Below, piece by piece: positions 55,662 through 63,950 of a stretch of DNA of 64,000 nt (its first letter is position 1; each line of letters begins with the position of its first letter). A program made the position numbers and the translations under genes. Source of the DNA: Paractinoplanes aksuensis (GTDB lineage Bacteria > Actinomycetota > Actinomycetes > Mycobacteriales > Micromonosporaceae); the NCBI RefSeq assembly GCF_024137025.1, contig NZ_JAMYJR010000012.1:107713-171712 (forward strand). The letters are read 5' to 3'. The notes beneath the pieces were generated by a model. The model worked only from the letters and a program-made list of their open reading frames with translations. It had not been told where the DNA came from and ran no database searches.

Positions 55662-57011
55662 GTGAAGAGCACCGTCGAGACTCTGAGCCCGACTCGGGTG
55701 AAGCTCGCCATCGAGGTGCCGTTCGACGAGCTCAAGCCGAGCCTGCAGAAGGCGTACCGGGAGATCGGCGCGCAGGTGCAGGTGCCGGGCTTCCGTCGCG
55801 GCAAGATCCCTTCAGCGGTCATCGACCAGCGTGTCGGGCGTGGCGCGGTCCTCAACGAGGCCGTCCAAGAGGCGATCCCGCAGCAGATCCTGGCCGCCGT
55901 GCGTGAGCACGACGTCAAGACGCTGGGCCGCCCCGAGGTCGAGATCACCGAGTTCGGCGACAACGAGCCGCTGAAGTTCACGGCCGAGGTCGACGTCCGT
56001 CCCGAGATCACCGTGCCCGACCTCAAGACCATCTCGGTCACGGTCCCGGCGGTCGAGATCGGCGACAACGAGATCGATGAGCAGATCAACGGCCTGCGCG
56101 AGCGGTTCGCCACCTTGAAGACGGTGGAGCGCCCGGCCGCCGAGGGTGACTACGTGCAGCTCGACCTGAAGGCGACTGTCGACGGCGTCGAGGTGCCGGG
56201 CGGTTCGGCCACCAACATCTCGCACGAGGTGGGCAGCAAGCAGCTGCTCCCGGGCCTCGACGAGGTTCTGGTCGGCCTGGTCGCGGGGGCCGACGCGCAG
56301 TTCACCACGCAGCTCGTGGGCGGCGACTTCGCCGGCCGCGACGCCGACGTCGAGGTGACGGTCCGCAGCGTCAAGGACAAGCAGCTGCCCGAGATCGACG
56401 ACGACTTCGCCCAGATGGCCAGCGAGTTCGACACGCTGGACGAGCTGAAGGGCGACCTGCGCGAGCGGCTGACCAAGGTCAAGAAGGTCGAGCAGATCTA
56501 CGCGGCTCGCGACGAGGCGCTCAAGCAGCTGGTCGAGACGGCCGACATCCCGGCTCCCGAAGGCGTCGTCAAGGACGAGGTCGAGGGTCGCAAGCAGGCC
56601 ATGACCGACCAGCTGGAGCGGATCGGCGCGACCCTGCAGGACTACCTGACCTCGGAGGACAAGACCGAGGAGCAGATCGACGAGGAGCTGACCGAGGCCG
56701 CTCAGGAGGGCGTCCGCATTCAGCTGCTGCTCGACACGATCGCCGACGCCGAGGACGTCCAGGTGTCGGACGACGAGTTCGGCCACGAGATCGTGCACCG
56801 GGCGCAGCGCGCTCAGATGCAGCCTCAGCAGTACTACGACCAGCTCGTGCAGTCGGGCGCGGCAGCCGCCGTGTTCGGCGACGTGCGTCGCGGCAAGGCC
56901 CTGGCCTCGGTCATGGAGCAGGTCGAGATGAAGGACAGCGAAGGCACCGTCCTGACCCTCGACGACCTCCGCGCCGCCAGCGAGGACGAGCACGCCGGCC
57001 ACAACCACTGA
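55662..57011 (+). CDS. tig: Trigger factor (ribosome-associated chaperone/PPIase)
   Basis: This 449-residue protein has the three trigger-factor domains. The ribosome-binding N-domain (1-115) carries the signature GFRRGKIP (43-50). The FKBP-type domain (about 160-245) begins EGDYVQLDLKATVDG. The helical substrate-binding C-domain (about 250-430) follows, then an acidic His-containing tail (EDEHAGHNH). It binds nascent chains at the ribosomal exit. AAGGAG precedes GTG 55662. The tig-clpP-clpX order is widely conserved. A 104-bp inverted repeat follows the stop at 57025-57128, so tig and clpP1 are probably separate transcripts. Confidence 0.97.
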   Translation: MKSTVETLSPTRVKLAIEVPFDELKPSLQKAYREIGAQVQVPGFRRGKIPSAVIDQRVGRGAVLNEAVQEAIPQQILAAVREHDVKTLGRPEVEITEFGDNEPLKFTAEVDVRPEITVPDLKTISVTVPAVEIGDNEIDEQINGLRERFATLKTVERPAAEGDYVQLDLKATVDGVEVPGGSATNISHEVGSKQLLPGLDEVLVGLVAGADAQFTTQLVGGDFAGRDADVEVTVRSVKDKQLPEIDDDFAQMASEFDTLDELKGDLRERLTKVKKVEQIYAARDEALKQLVETADIPAPEGVVKDEVEGRKQAMTDQLERIGATLQDYLTSEDKTEEQIDEELTEAAQEGVRIQLLLDTIADAEDVQVSDDEFGHEIVHRAQRAQMQPQQYYDQLVQSGAAAAVFGDVRRGKALASVMEQVEMKDSEGTVLTLDDLRAASEDEHAGHNH

Positions 57012-57024
57012 GTTCATTGGCGAA

Positions 57025-57128
57025 CGCGATCGCCCCTCTTGGCTGATGAGGAGACAGTCGATTTTCCATCACCGCAAACCCGGCGGCGACGAAAAATCGA
57101 CTGTCTCCTCATCAGCGGGGCGATCGCG
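57025..57128. repeat. 104-bp long inverted repeat between tig and clpP1
   Basis: Two nested perfect arms are present: a 12-bp outer arm (57025-57036 with 57117-57128, CGCGATCGCCCC) and a 23-bp inner arm (57043-57065 with 57093-57115, beginning CTGATGAGGAGACAGTCG). They are separated by an asymmetric bulge of 6 versus 1 nt and a 27-nt loop. Both outer arms contain the octamer GCGATCGC. The inner arm ends in TTTT/AAAA, so the transcript would fold into a long hairpin. It starts 13 bp after the tig stop and may be the tig terminator or a mobile-type element. Confidence 0.85.
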
Positions 57129-57152
57129 TCGCTGTGTTTGTGGGCCTCCCTG

Positions 57153-57163
57153 CGCTGTCAGCG
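57153..57163. promoter_or_regulatory. ClgR-type operator upstream of clpP1
   Basis: CGCTGTCAGCG, read on the minus strand as GTTCGCTGACAGCG with its flank, matches the actinobacterial ClgR motif (CGCTNANAGCG core; GTTCGC-N5-GCG form). It lies 110 bp upstream of clpP1, the expected place for an activator of clpP1P2. Confidence 0.82.
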
Positions 57164-57273
57164 AACACCTGCCCGAGCGGGAAGCTGATGCGCAAAGGAC
57201 CGGTTAGGTTGGTCGTACGACGGACAACTTGCCGGCCGCCACTGGCCGGCACAGTCAGCTTCGAAGGGCTGCC

Positions 57274-57903
57274 ATGACCGATCTTCATCTCCCCGCGAGC
57301 CCTGTGCTCCGCGGCGATTCCCTCAGTGGCAACCTCGACGACTCGGTCTTCAACCGCCTGCTGCGCGAGCGCATCATCTTCCTCGGCAGCGAGGTTTCCG
57401 ATTCGGTGGCCAACCGCATCTGCGCGCAGCTGCTGCTGCTCTCCGCCGAGGACCCTGAGCGCGACATCCACCTCTGGATCAACTCGCCCGGTGGCTCCGT
57501 CTACTCGGGTATGGCGATCTACGACACGATGCAGTTCATCGACAACGACGTGCAGACTGTGGCCATGGGCATGGCCGCGTCGATGGGGCAGCTGCTGCTC
57601 TGCGCCGGCGCCCCGGGCAAGCGTTTCTCGCTGCCGCACGCGCGGATCATGATGCACCAGCCTTCGGGTGGCATGGGCGGCACGGCCGCCGACATCGCCA
57701 TCCAGGCCGAGCAGATGCTCTACACCAAGCGAATGTTCCAGGAGCGGGTCGCTTTCCACACCGGCCAGACCCAGGAGCAGATCGAGCAGGACTCCGACCG
57801 TGACCGCTGGTTCACGGCTCAGGAGGCTGTTGACTACGGCTTCATCGACAAGGTGATCACCGGGGCCACTCAGGTCACCGATGGCGCCGGCACGCTGAAC
57901 TGA
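57274..57903 (+). CDS. clpP1: ATP-dependent Clp protease proteolytic subunit 1
   Basis: This 209-residue serine protease subunit has a complete catalytic triad: S103 (GMAASMGQ), H128 (ARIMMHQP) and D177 (SDRDRWF). Heptameric rings of ClpP degrade proteins unfolded by ClpX or ClpC. Actinobacteria use mixed ClpP1/ClpP2 rings, and the second subunit is encoded 11 bp downstream. ATG 57274 follows GAAGGG. A ClgR-type box lies 110 bp upstream, consistent with ClgR activation under protein stress. Confidence 0.96.
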   Translation: MTDLHLPASPVLRGDSLSGNLDDSVFNRLLRERIIFLGSEVSDSVANRICAQLLLLSAEDPERDIHLWINSPGGSVYSGMAIYDTMQFIDNDVQTVAMGMAASMGQLLLCAGAPGKRFSLPHARIMMHQPSGGMGGTAADIAIQAEQMLYTKRMFQERVAFHTGQTQEQIEQDSDRDRWFTAQEAVDYGFIDKVITGATQVTDGAGTLN

Positions 57904-57914
57904 GGAGCTGAACT

Positions 57915-58580
57915 ATGACTGACCTGACCTTGCCCTCTGGGTTCGCGCCGGTGCACAACCGCTACGTGCTGCCCTCCTTCGTCGAGCGTTCCTCGAACGG
58001 GATGATGAAGGAGACGAACCCCTACAACAAGATGTTCGAGGACCGGATCATCTTCCTCGGCGTCCAGGTGGACGACGCGTCGGCCAACGACGTGATGGCC
58101 CAGTTGCTGACGCTGGAGAGCTCCGACCCCGACCGCGACATCCTGATGTACATCAACTCGCCCGGCGGGTCCTTCACCGCCATGACGGCGATCTACGACA
58201 CCATGCAGTACGTGCGCCCCGACATCTCGACGGTCTGCCTCGGGCAGGCCGCCAGCGCGGCGGCTGTTCTGCTGGCCGGTGGCACGGCGGGCAAGCGCAT
58301 GGCCCTGCCGCACTCCCGGGTGCTGATCCACCAGCCGGCCACCGAGGGTGGTTACGGCCAGGGCTCGGACATCGAGATCCAGGCGCGCGAGATCCTGCGC
58401 ATGCGGACCCAGATGGAAGAGATGATCTCGCGTCACACCGGTCGCACGCCCGAGCAGGTCCGCAAGGACGTCGACCGCGACAAGATCATGACGGCCGACG
58501 AGGCCAAGGAGTACGGCATCGTCGACGTCGTGCTCGCGAGCCGCAAGAAGAGCCTGCAGTCGGTGGGCTCGGGCAGCTGA
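57915..58580 (+). CDS. clpP2: ATP-dependent Clp protease proteolytic subunit 2
   Basis: This 221-residue subunit has triad residues S114 (GQAASAAAV), H139 (RVLIHQPA) and D189 (VDRDKIM), and a longer N-terminus ([20 protein letters not shown]) with a processing-like region. It pairs with ClpP1 to form the active tetradecamer. GAGGAG precedes ATG 57915, 11 bp after the clpP1 stop, in one operon. The downstream clpX gene begins 255 bp later with its own leader. Confidence 0.96.
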   Translation: MTDLTLPSGFAPVHNRYVLPSFVERSSNGMMKETNPYNKMFEDRIIFLGVQVDDASANDVMAQLLTLESSDPDRDILMYINSPGGSFTAMTAIYDTMQYVRPDISTVCLGQAASAAAVLLAGGTAGKRMALPHSRVLIHQPATEGGYGQGSDIEIQAREILRMRTQMEEMISRHTGRTPEQVRKDVDRDKIMTADEAKEYGIVDVVLASRKKSLQSVGSGS

Positions 58581-58655
58581 CCACTGGCCGTCCCGGTCGG
58601 CCGCTTCGGCGGCGGCGGGGCGGTCGGACGGGATCTCAGGGGCCGGTCGGCACGA

Positions 58656-58801
58656 TATAGACTGGCCGACCCCTGACACGCCCGTTTTGGGGGGTCGGAG
58701 AACGGCACCTTTGCGGGTAACGTCGAGCGTGCAGCCTCAGTTACGCGGTTCGGCAGACGATGAGATGGCAACGAGGCAATCAGCCCTCAGTCAGGGGTCG
58801 G
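58656..58801 (+). promoter_or_regulatory. clpX promoter region with long-range inverted repeat in the leader
   Basis: TATAGA (58656-58661) is a plausible -10 without an obvious -35. Just after it, CCGACCCCTGAC (58666-58677) is perfectly complementary to GTCAGGGGTCGG (58790-58801), which ends 34 bp before the clpX GTG. The two 12-bp arms would close a 112-nt leader domain in the mRNA. Confidence 0.5.
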
Positions 58802-58835
58802 TGAAAGCCGGCCGATGAGTCTTAGGAGTACGTAG

Positions 58836-60125
58836 GTGGCACGGATCGGCGACGGCGGCGACCTACTGAAGTGCTCCTTCTGTGGGAAGTCCCAGAAGCA
58901 GGTCAAGAAGCTCATCGCGGGCCCCGGGGTCTACATCTGCGACGAGTGCATCGACCTCTGCAACGAGATCATCGAGGAAGAGCTGGCCGAGACCGGCGAG
59001 GTGAAGTGGGAAGAGCTTCCCAAGCCGATGGAGATCTGCCAGTTCCTCGACCAGTACGTGGTGGGTCAGGAACAGGCCAAGAAGGCGCTCTCGGTCGCCG
59101 TCTACAACCACTACAAGCGGATCCAGGCCGAGTCGAGCGGCGCCCCCGGTGCGGGCAGCGACGTCGAGGTGGCCAAGTCCAACATCATGCTCATCGGCCC
59201 CACGGGCTGCGGTAAGACGCACCTGGCGCAGACCCTGGCCCGCATGCTGAACGTGCCGTTCGCGATCGCGGACGCCACGGCGCTCACCGAGGCCGGCTAC
59301 GTGGGCGAGGATGTGGAAAACATCCTGCTCAAGCTCATCCAGGCCGCCGACTACGACGTCAAGCGGGCCGAGCAGGGCATCATCTACATCGACGAGGTCG
59401 ACAAGATCGCCCGTAAGAGCGAGAACCCGTCGATCACCCGCGACGTCTCGGGCGAGGGCGTTCAGCAGGCTCTGCTGAAGATCCTCGAGGGCACGGTGGC
59501 CAACGTCCCGCCGCAGGGCGGCCGTAAGCACCCCCACCAAGAGTTCATCCAGATCGACACCACCAACGTGCTGTTCATCGTGGGTGGCGCGTTCGCTGGT
59601 CTCGACCGGATCATCGAGTCGCGCGTGGGTCACGGCGGTGTCGGTTTCGGCGCCCACCTGCGGTCGATCTCCGAGCGGAACACCGACGACATCTTCAGCC
59701 GCGTCATGCCGGAAGACATGCTGAAGTTCGGTCTGATCCCCGAGTTCATCGGTCGTCTGCCGGTCATCACCACGGTCCGCAACCTCGACCGCGAGGCGCT
59801 GATCAAGATCCTGACCGAGCCTCGCAACGCCTACGTGAAGCAGTATCAGCGCCTCTTCGAGCTGGACGGGGTCGAGCTCGAGTTCGACTTCGGCGCGCTC
59901 GAGGCCATCGCCGACCAGGCGATGCTGCGCGGCACGGGCGCCCGCGGTCTCCGCGCCATCATGGAAGAGGTTCTGCTCTCCGTGATGTACGAGGTGCCCA
60001 GCAACCCCGACGCCGCCCGCGTGGTCATCACGCGCGAGGTCGTCCTCGAAAACGTCAACCCGACCATCGTCCCGCGCGAGTTCGTCGGCCGCCGCCGTCG
60101 CGAGCGCGAGGAAAAGTCCGCCTGA
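58836..60125 (+). CDS. clpX: ATP-dependent Clp protease ATP-binding subunit ClpX
   Basis: This 429-residue AAA+ unfoldase has an N-terminal zinc-binding domain (C13, C16, C35, C38), Walker A GPTGCGKT (121-128), Walker [13 protein letters not shown], the ClpP-docking loop region, and sensor 2 near [11 protein letters not shown]. It recognises tagged substrates and feeds them to ClpP1P2. AGGAG precedes GTG 58836. It is transcribed after clpP2 but has a 255-bp leader with an inverted repeat, so it may also have its own promoter. A canonical terminator follows. Confidence 0.97.
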   Translation: MARIGDGGDLLKCSFCGKSQKQVKKLIAGPGVYICDECIDLCNEIIEEELAETGEVKWEELPKPMEICQFLDQYVVGQEQAKKALSVAVYNHYKRIQAESSGAPGAGSDVEVAKSNIMLIGPTGCGKTHLAQTLARMLNVPFAIADATALTEAGYVGEDVENILLKLIQAADYDVKRAEQGIIYIDEVDKIARKSENPSITRDVSGEGVQQALLKILEGTVANVPPQGGRKHPHQEFIQIDTTNVLFIVGGAFAGLDRIIESRVGHGGVGFGAHLRSISERNTDDIFSRVMPEDMLKFGLIPEFIGRLPVITTVRNLDREALIKILTEPRNAYVKQYQRLFELDGVELEFDFGALEAIADQAMLRGTGARGLRAIMEEVLLSVMYEVPSNPDAARVVITREVVLENVNPTIVPREFVGRRRREREEKSA

Positions 60126-60134
60126 CACCACCAG

Positions 60135-60173
60135 AAGCCGCCGCCGTCACCCTCCCCGGTGCCGCGGCGGCTT
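60135..60173 (+). terminator. Rho-independent terminator of clpX
   Basis: AAGCCGCCGC (60135-60144) pairs with GCGGCGGCTT (60164-60173) around a 19-nt loop and is followed by TT, the clearest intrinsic terminator in the window, 9 bp after the clpX stop. Confidence 0.9.
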
Positions 60174-60189
60174 TTGCATGTGCGGCGCC

Positions 60190-60756
60190 CTAACCGGACG
60201 CGGTCGCCTGGCGGTTGGTGAGCGTCTCGATCACGGTCGTGGCCCAGCGGATGTTCATCTGCTCGTACATCCGCCCCGCCATGAGGGTCAGATAGGGCCC
60301 GACCTGCTCGCTCTCGCGCAGGTACTCGTCCTCGTCGCGCCCCGAGAGCATCCGCTCCCGCATCTGGTCGTACCCGGCGAGCTTCTCCCGTGACCGCCCG
60401 ATCCTCTCCGCGGCTGCCGCGATGATCGCCCCCGGCTCGCCCGGGTCGACGGCCTGCAACTTGACGAGGAACTCGTCGCGCATCGCCGGCGGTTTGGCCG
60501 GCCGGGCGCCGAACGCCCGCAGCTCGTCGCGACCCTCGGCCGTCAGCTCGAACACCCGCTTGTTGGGCCGCCGGGTCTGCTCCACGACCCGGGCGCTGAC
60601 CAGACCGTCCTGCTCGAGCCGTTCCAGATCGCGGTAGAGCTGCTGCGGGGTGGCCGACCAGAAGTTCGCCACTCCCACATCGAATCGCTTGGCCAGCTCG
60701 TACCCCGATGCTTCGCCCTGGGCCAGGGCCGCCAGCAGTGCGTGGCGCAGTGACAT
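60190..60756 (-). CDS. PadR-family transcriptional regulator
   Basis: This 188-residue protein has the PadR winged HTH (MSLRHALLAALAQGEASGYE, then FWSATPQQLYRDLERLEQDG and a wing with RPNKRVFELTAEG) and a C-terminal helical Vir_act_alpha_C-type dimerisation domain (EKLAGYDQMRERML). PadR proteins repress stress or efflux genes on binding small aromatic molecules. ATG 60756 follows GAGGAGG; longer frames lack family similarity. It diverges from a SnoaL-like gene across 70 bp, its likely target. Confidence 0.93.
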   Translation of the reverse strand: MSLRHALLAALAQGEASGYELAKRFDVGVANFWSATPQQLYRDLERLEQDGLVSARVVEQTRRPNKRVFELTAEGRDELRAFGARPAKPPAMRDEFLVKLQAVDPGEPGAIIAAAAERIGRSREKLAGYDQMRERMLSGRDEDEYLRESEQVGPYLTLMAGRMYEQMNIRWATTVIETLTNRQATASG

Positions 60757-60826
60757 CTGGACACCTCCTCGCCCGCAGGTTAGCGTAATCCGCACCTATT
60801 CAATTAGTTGCCTATCGGGGGCCGTC

Positions 60827-61186
60827 GTGCATCCGTTCCGAGCCGCCATCGAAGCCCGAGACATCGACGCCGCCCTGGCCCTGCTCCACGAGGACGTCGT
60901 CTTCCGCAGCCCAGTGGTCTACACCCCCTATCGCGGCCGTTTCGCCGTCGACCCGATCCTCAGGGCCGTCATTCAGGTCTTCGAGGACTTCCGCTACACC
61001 CGCGAGCTCACCTCCCCGCCCGATCACGCCCTGGTGTTCGAGGCCCGCATCGGCGACAAGCACCTCGAGGGTTGCGACTTCCTGCGGGTGGGCCCGGGCG
61101 GCCTGGTCACCGACTTCACGGTGATGATCCGCCCGCTCAAGGGAATCCATGCCCTGGCCGAAGCCATGCAAGCTCGGCTGGCCTGA
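60827..61186 (+). CDS. SnoaL/NTF2-like domain protein
   Basis: This 119-residue single-domain protein has the cone-fold pattern of SnoaL/NTF2-like proteins: HPFRAAIEARDIDAALALLH, then VVFRSPVVYTPYRGRFAVDP, and a last strand with VTDFTVMIRPLKG. It would bind or act on a small hydrophobic compound. GGGGG lies 6 nt upstream of GTG 60827. It is divergent from a PadR gene, which may control it. No catalytic pair can be assigned with confidence. Confidence 0.85.
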   Translation: MHPFRAAIEARDIDAALALLHEDVVFRSPVVYTPYRGRFAVDPILRAVIQVFEDFRYTRELTSPPDHALVFEARIGDKHLEGCDFLRVGPGGLVTDFTVMIRPLKGIHALAEAMQARLA

Positions 61187-61217
61187 CCCCGATGGTCGCC
61201 CGGCCAATAATGCGCCC

Positions 61218-61310
61218 GTGCGGATCTCCTGCTCGCCCGGCCCATGCCGTGCCGTGCGGATCTCCTGCTCGCCCGGCCCATGCCGTGCCGTGCGGATCTT
61301 GTGCTCGGCC
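61218..61310. repeat. 36-bp tandem repeat, two perfect copies plus a partial third
   Basis: Units at 61218-61253 and 61254-61289 are identical (beginning GTGCGGATCTCCTGCTCGCC), and a diverged partial copy runs to 61310. The repeat lies just ahead of the next start (61317) and stays open in its frame, so it could be translated if a further upstream start were used. Confidence 0.85.
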
Positions 61311-61316
61311 ATCGTC

Positions 61317-61784
61317 ATGACCGTCGTCCGCGAGATCGAGACGCCACCCGGCCTCGAGGCGCTCGCCGGCCTGCACCCCGTCGACTACCGCGAGTCGTTC
61401 ACTTTTGCCACGTCGACCGACCGCACGGCGGAGCAATGGGCGCGCCAGACCCTCGAACGCTGCCCCCTGACGACGCGGGCGCAGATGATCACCGTATGGA
61501 CCCTGCTGGGCATCCGGCTGGCCCCGCCGTGGTCCCGGGCCCAGGTACTCGGTTGGCGAATCCTGCACCACACCACCTCCGACATCGTTCTGGAAGCGCG
61601 GGCCGCGACCGGCGTCACCGCCCGCCTCGTCCTGCACACCACTGCGACTTCGGTGACCCAGGCGATGGTGGTCCGCTTCGACCGGCCTCTCGGACGCCGG
61701 ATCTGGGGCCGCCTGGCGCCGAAGCATCGCCGCTTTCTCCGTGCTCTGCTCGGCCGGGCCGCTGCATCACCTCCTTCCGCCTGA
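61317..61784 (+). CDS. DUF2867-like protein
   Basis: This 155-residue protein resembles the DUF2867 domain: YRESFTFATSTDRTAEQWAR, then AQVLGWRILHHTTSDIVLEA and a MVVRFDRPLGRRIW end, in the strand order of that SRPBCC-like fold. No function is established for the family. The ATG at 61317 follows directly on a 36-bp tandem repeat and has no strong ribosome site. The frame is open further upstream through the repeat, so the true start is uncertain. It is likely an independent small gene. Confidence 0.7.
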   Translation: MTVVREIETPPGLEALAGLHPVDYRESFTFATSTDRTAEQWARQTLERCPLTTRAQMITVWTLLGIRLAPPWSRAQVLGWRILHHTTSDIVLEARAATGVTARLVLHTTATSVTQAMVVRFDRPLGRRIWGRLAPKHRRFLRALLGRAAASPPSA

Positions 61785-61918
61785 CCTCCGCTCGGGGGAG
61801 AGTCAACCGTGGACCCCGGCCTGTGGGTAGCGCCGTCGGTAGGGGGACGAAGCAGTTCTTCGGTACTGGGTCAGCCGGGAAGGTTGGACCGTGCGGTGAG
61901 CGCTCGTAGGCTTCAGGC

Positions 61919-62716
61919 ATGCGTGTTGCGGTGTGTCAGGTGAACTCCCGGGCCGACCGGAACCACAACCTCCAGGTGGCCCGCGATCAGCTCGAACGGG
62001 CCGCGGCCGCGGGAGCCGAATTGGCCGTGCTGCCGGAGTACGTCGACTACCTCGGCCCGGGGGAGACGGCTCCCAAACCCGAGCCGGCCGACGGCGAGTT
62101 CGCGGAGTTCTTCGCGACCGCGGCGCGTGAGCTCGGCCTGTGGGTGCACGCCGGCTCTTTCCACGAGAGCGGCCCCGACCCCCAGCGCACCTACAACACG
62201 TCCCTGGTCTTCGACCCGAGCGGCGGCCTGGTCGCCCGCTACCGCAAGATCCACCTGTACGACGTCGAGATCGCCGGTCGCGTCTCCTATCAGGAGTCCA
62301 GGTCCGTGGCGCCGGGCGACGAGACAGTCGTGGCCGAGATCGCCGGCGTGCGTACGGGCCTCTCGATCTGTTACGACCTGCGCTTCCCCGAGCTGTACCG
62401 GCGGCTCGCCGTCGACGGGGCCGCGCGGATCTTGGTCGTGCCGGCGGCGTTCATGATGCACACCGGACGCGACCACTGGGAGGTCCTGCTCCGGGCGCGC
62501 GCGATCGAGAACCAGTGCTACGTCGTGGCGGCCGGCCAGATCGGCGATCACGACCCCGGGCGTACGTGTTTCGGGCGCAGCATGATCATCGACCCCTGGG
62601 GAACCGTGCTGGCCCAGGCGCCCGACACGGTCGGCACAGTGACCGCGGACCTCGACTTCGAACGGCTGGACAAGATCCGCACCGAACTGCCCAGCCTGGC
62701 CAACCGCCGCCTCTAG
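61919..62716 (+). CDS. Carbon-nitrogen hydrolase (nitrilase superfamily)
   Basis: This 265-residue enzyme has the Glu-Lys-Cys triad of the nitrilase superfamily: E40 in LAVLPEYVDY, K110 in RYRKIHLYD, and C151 in GLSICYDLRFPELYR. The alpha-beta-beta-alpha pattern and length fit the Nit/omega-amidase branch more than true nitrilases. It hydrolyses an amide of a small acid, possibly repairing deaminated glutathione or acting as an omega-amidase; the exact substrate is not determinable. The ATG is at 61919. It is monocistronic, with 134 bp upstream and a gene-poor region downstream. Confidence 0.93.
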   Translation: MRVAVCQVNSRADRNHNLQVARDQLERAAAAGAELAVLPEYVDYLGPGETAPKPEPADGEFAEFFATAARELGLWVHAGSFHESGPDPQRTYNTSLVFDPSGGLVARYRKIHLYDVEIAGRVSYQESRSVAPGDETVVAEIAGVRTGLSICYDLRFPELYRRLAVDGAARILVVPAAFMMHTGRDHWEVLLRARAIENQCYVVAAGQIGDHDPGRTCFGRSMIIDPWGTVLAQAPDTVGTVTADLDFERLDKIRTELPSLANRRL

Positions 62717-63285
62717 GCGCCGGCCGGTGTCCGGGGCGTGCGGCCATGTTCACCGTGGAGCCGGCTCCCGCGTACCCGGGACACGTCCTCGCCCTGAAAG
62801 CTGAGGGGAAGGCTGGGCGCACCAAGGATGTGGACGCCGCTCCCCGAAGGGATTGTCTTGCCGATCCCGCGGTGCTGCGGCGTCGCTTGGGCAGCGCCGG
62901 ACGGCGTCCCCGAAGCGGCCGCATGGGTGGCAGGCCGAGCGTGAAGCGGCCAGGTAGCGGCCGGGCGGCACGGCACCGGTATGAGACGGCTCTGCGGCCG
63001 ACGTAAGCCGGCACCCGGACCGCGCTTCCCTCACGCGTGACCGGTGGGGCGGTCCCCGGTAGCCGCTCGACCCCGTCGCGCAGTCGTTCCCGGTCGTCCT
63101 CGTCGCGGGTGTCCCCGGCCAGGCGCTCGGTGCTGGGTGCCCCGGTGCCGGTCGCCTTGGCAAGTTCGAGACGCAGCTGTCCTCGGGGAGGCGCGGGTTC
63201 CACCTTCCCCGTGATGGCAGTCGCGACCGGCTACGAAACCGAAAAGGCTTGCTTCAGTGTGCTCTGCGCGAGGGTGTCAGCGGCG
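62717..63285. other. Gene-poor region, no supportable gene
   Basis: This 569-bp stretch between the nitrilase-family gene and the small membrane protein has several overlapping open frames, none with a ribosome site or family match. The segment 63000-63203 on the minus strand has G/C-ending codons (ELAKATGTGAPSTERLAGDT) but loses coding character downstream, so it may be a gene remnant. Confidence 0.55.
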
Positions 63286-63501
63286 TCACAAAAGCTGGAT
63301 CAAGTAGCCGACCAGCGCGAAACCGATGACCGCGACGCCCGAGAGAAGCATGGCCCCGCCCATGCGGGACGGGCCCCGTGCGAGAAGCCGGCGGACCGAG
63401 ACAACCAGCGCGACCAGCACAAGTGCGCCGATGACGAACTGGCCGAACGGCATGATCATGTCTACGAGCACGTCGGCCGCCAGCGTCTCCGAAGCACCCA
63501 T
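63286..63501 (-). CDS. Small two-helix membrane protein, 71 residues
   Basis: This 71-residue protein has two predicted helices, about 15-37 (VDMIMPFGQFVIGALVLVAL and following) and 47-69 (GGAMLLSGVAVIGFALVGYL), joined by a basic loop (RRLLARGPSR). The N-terminal methionine at 63501 is preceded by an AAAGAG-type site. I do not recognise a named family. It is the last protein gene before the rRNA operon leader, and its promoter would lie between 63502 and about 63640. Its short length and clear helices support a real gene. Confidence 0.7.
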   Translation of the reverse strand: MGASETLAADVLVDMIMPFGQFVIGALVLVALVVSVRRLLARGPSRMGGAMLLSGVAVIGFALVGYLIQLL

Positions 63502-63718
63502 GTGCCCACTCTTTCACGTCGCGAAGCCGTTTCGGGTCGTCTCGGTTCCTGGTTGGGCACGGGGGCCGATTTGCATGGGCGGCACTCGGTCAAGTAACTT
63601 TCTCTCTGCCCGAGGGAAACCCGGACGAACGGCGCGAAAGCGACGCTTGACCGGCGGCTCCGGAGGGTAGGCGTTACGCTTGACCGACGAGGCCGGGTGG
63701 AGCGGGGCAGGGCGACTT

Positions 63719-63747
63719 GCGCTAGCGAAACCAACCGGGTAAGTTAG
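63719..63747 (+). promoter_or_regulatory. rRNA promoter, first copy
   Basis: TTGCGC (63719-63724), a 17-bp spacer, and TAAGTT (63742-63747) form a good promoter. The same arrangement is repeated 168 bp downstream with the same hexamers, arguing that both are functional rrn promoters. Confidence 0.72.
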
Positions 63748-63886
63748 TCAGGCCAGTGGGAACCGGGCAAGCAGATCGCGAAAGTGATCGTCGGCCGGTC
63801 CGCGAGGCCACTCTCACGATCTACCCGCCGGACGGCGGGTTCGAGTCGTGGGACAAACTTGGGCGATGCAAGCAAGATCTCGGATC

Positions 63887-63915
63887 TTGCGCTTGCGAAG
63901 TCGACCAGGTAAGTT
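63887..63915 (+). promoter_or_regulatory. rRNA promoter, second copy
   Basis: TTGCGC (63887-63892), a 17-bp spacer and TAAGTT (63910-63915) match the first promoter, including the flanks (GCGAA after the -35, GG before the -10). The -35 overlaps the right arm of a perfect 8-bp inverted repeat GCAAGATC...GATCTTGC (63872-63879 with 63883-63890). Confidence 0.72.
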
Positions 63916-63950
63916 TGAGCGGTTGCCCCGGAGCGGTTAGCCGGGTAGCG

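Noticed and set aside
62750..63203. Minus-strand gene of up to 205 codons
   Set aside because: Only the first 60 or so codons look coding, no ribosome site is seen, and the rest is Arg-rich shadow; left as a possible remnant.
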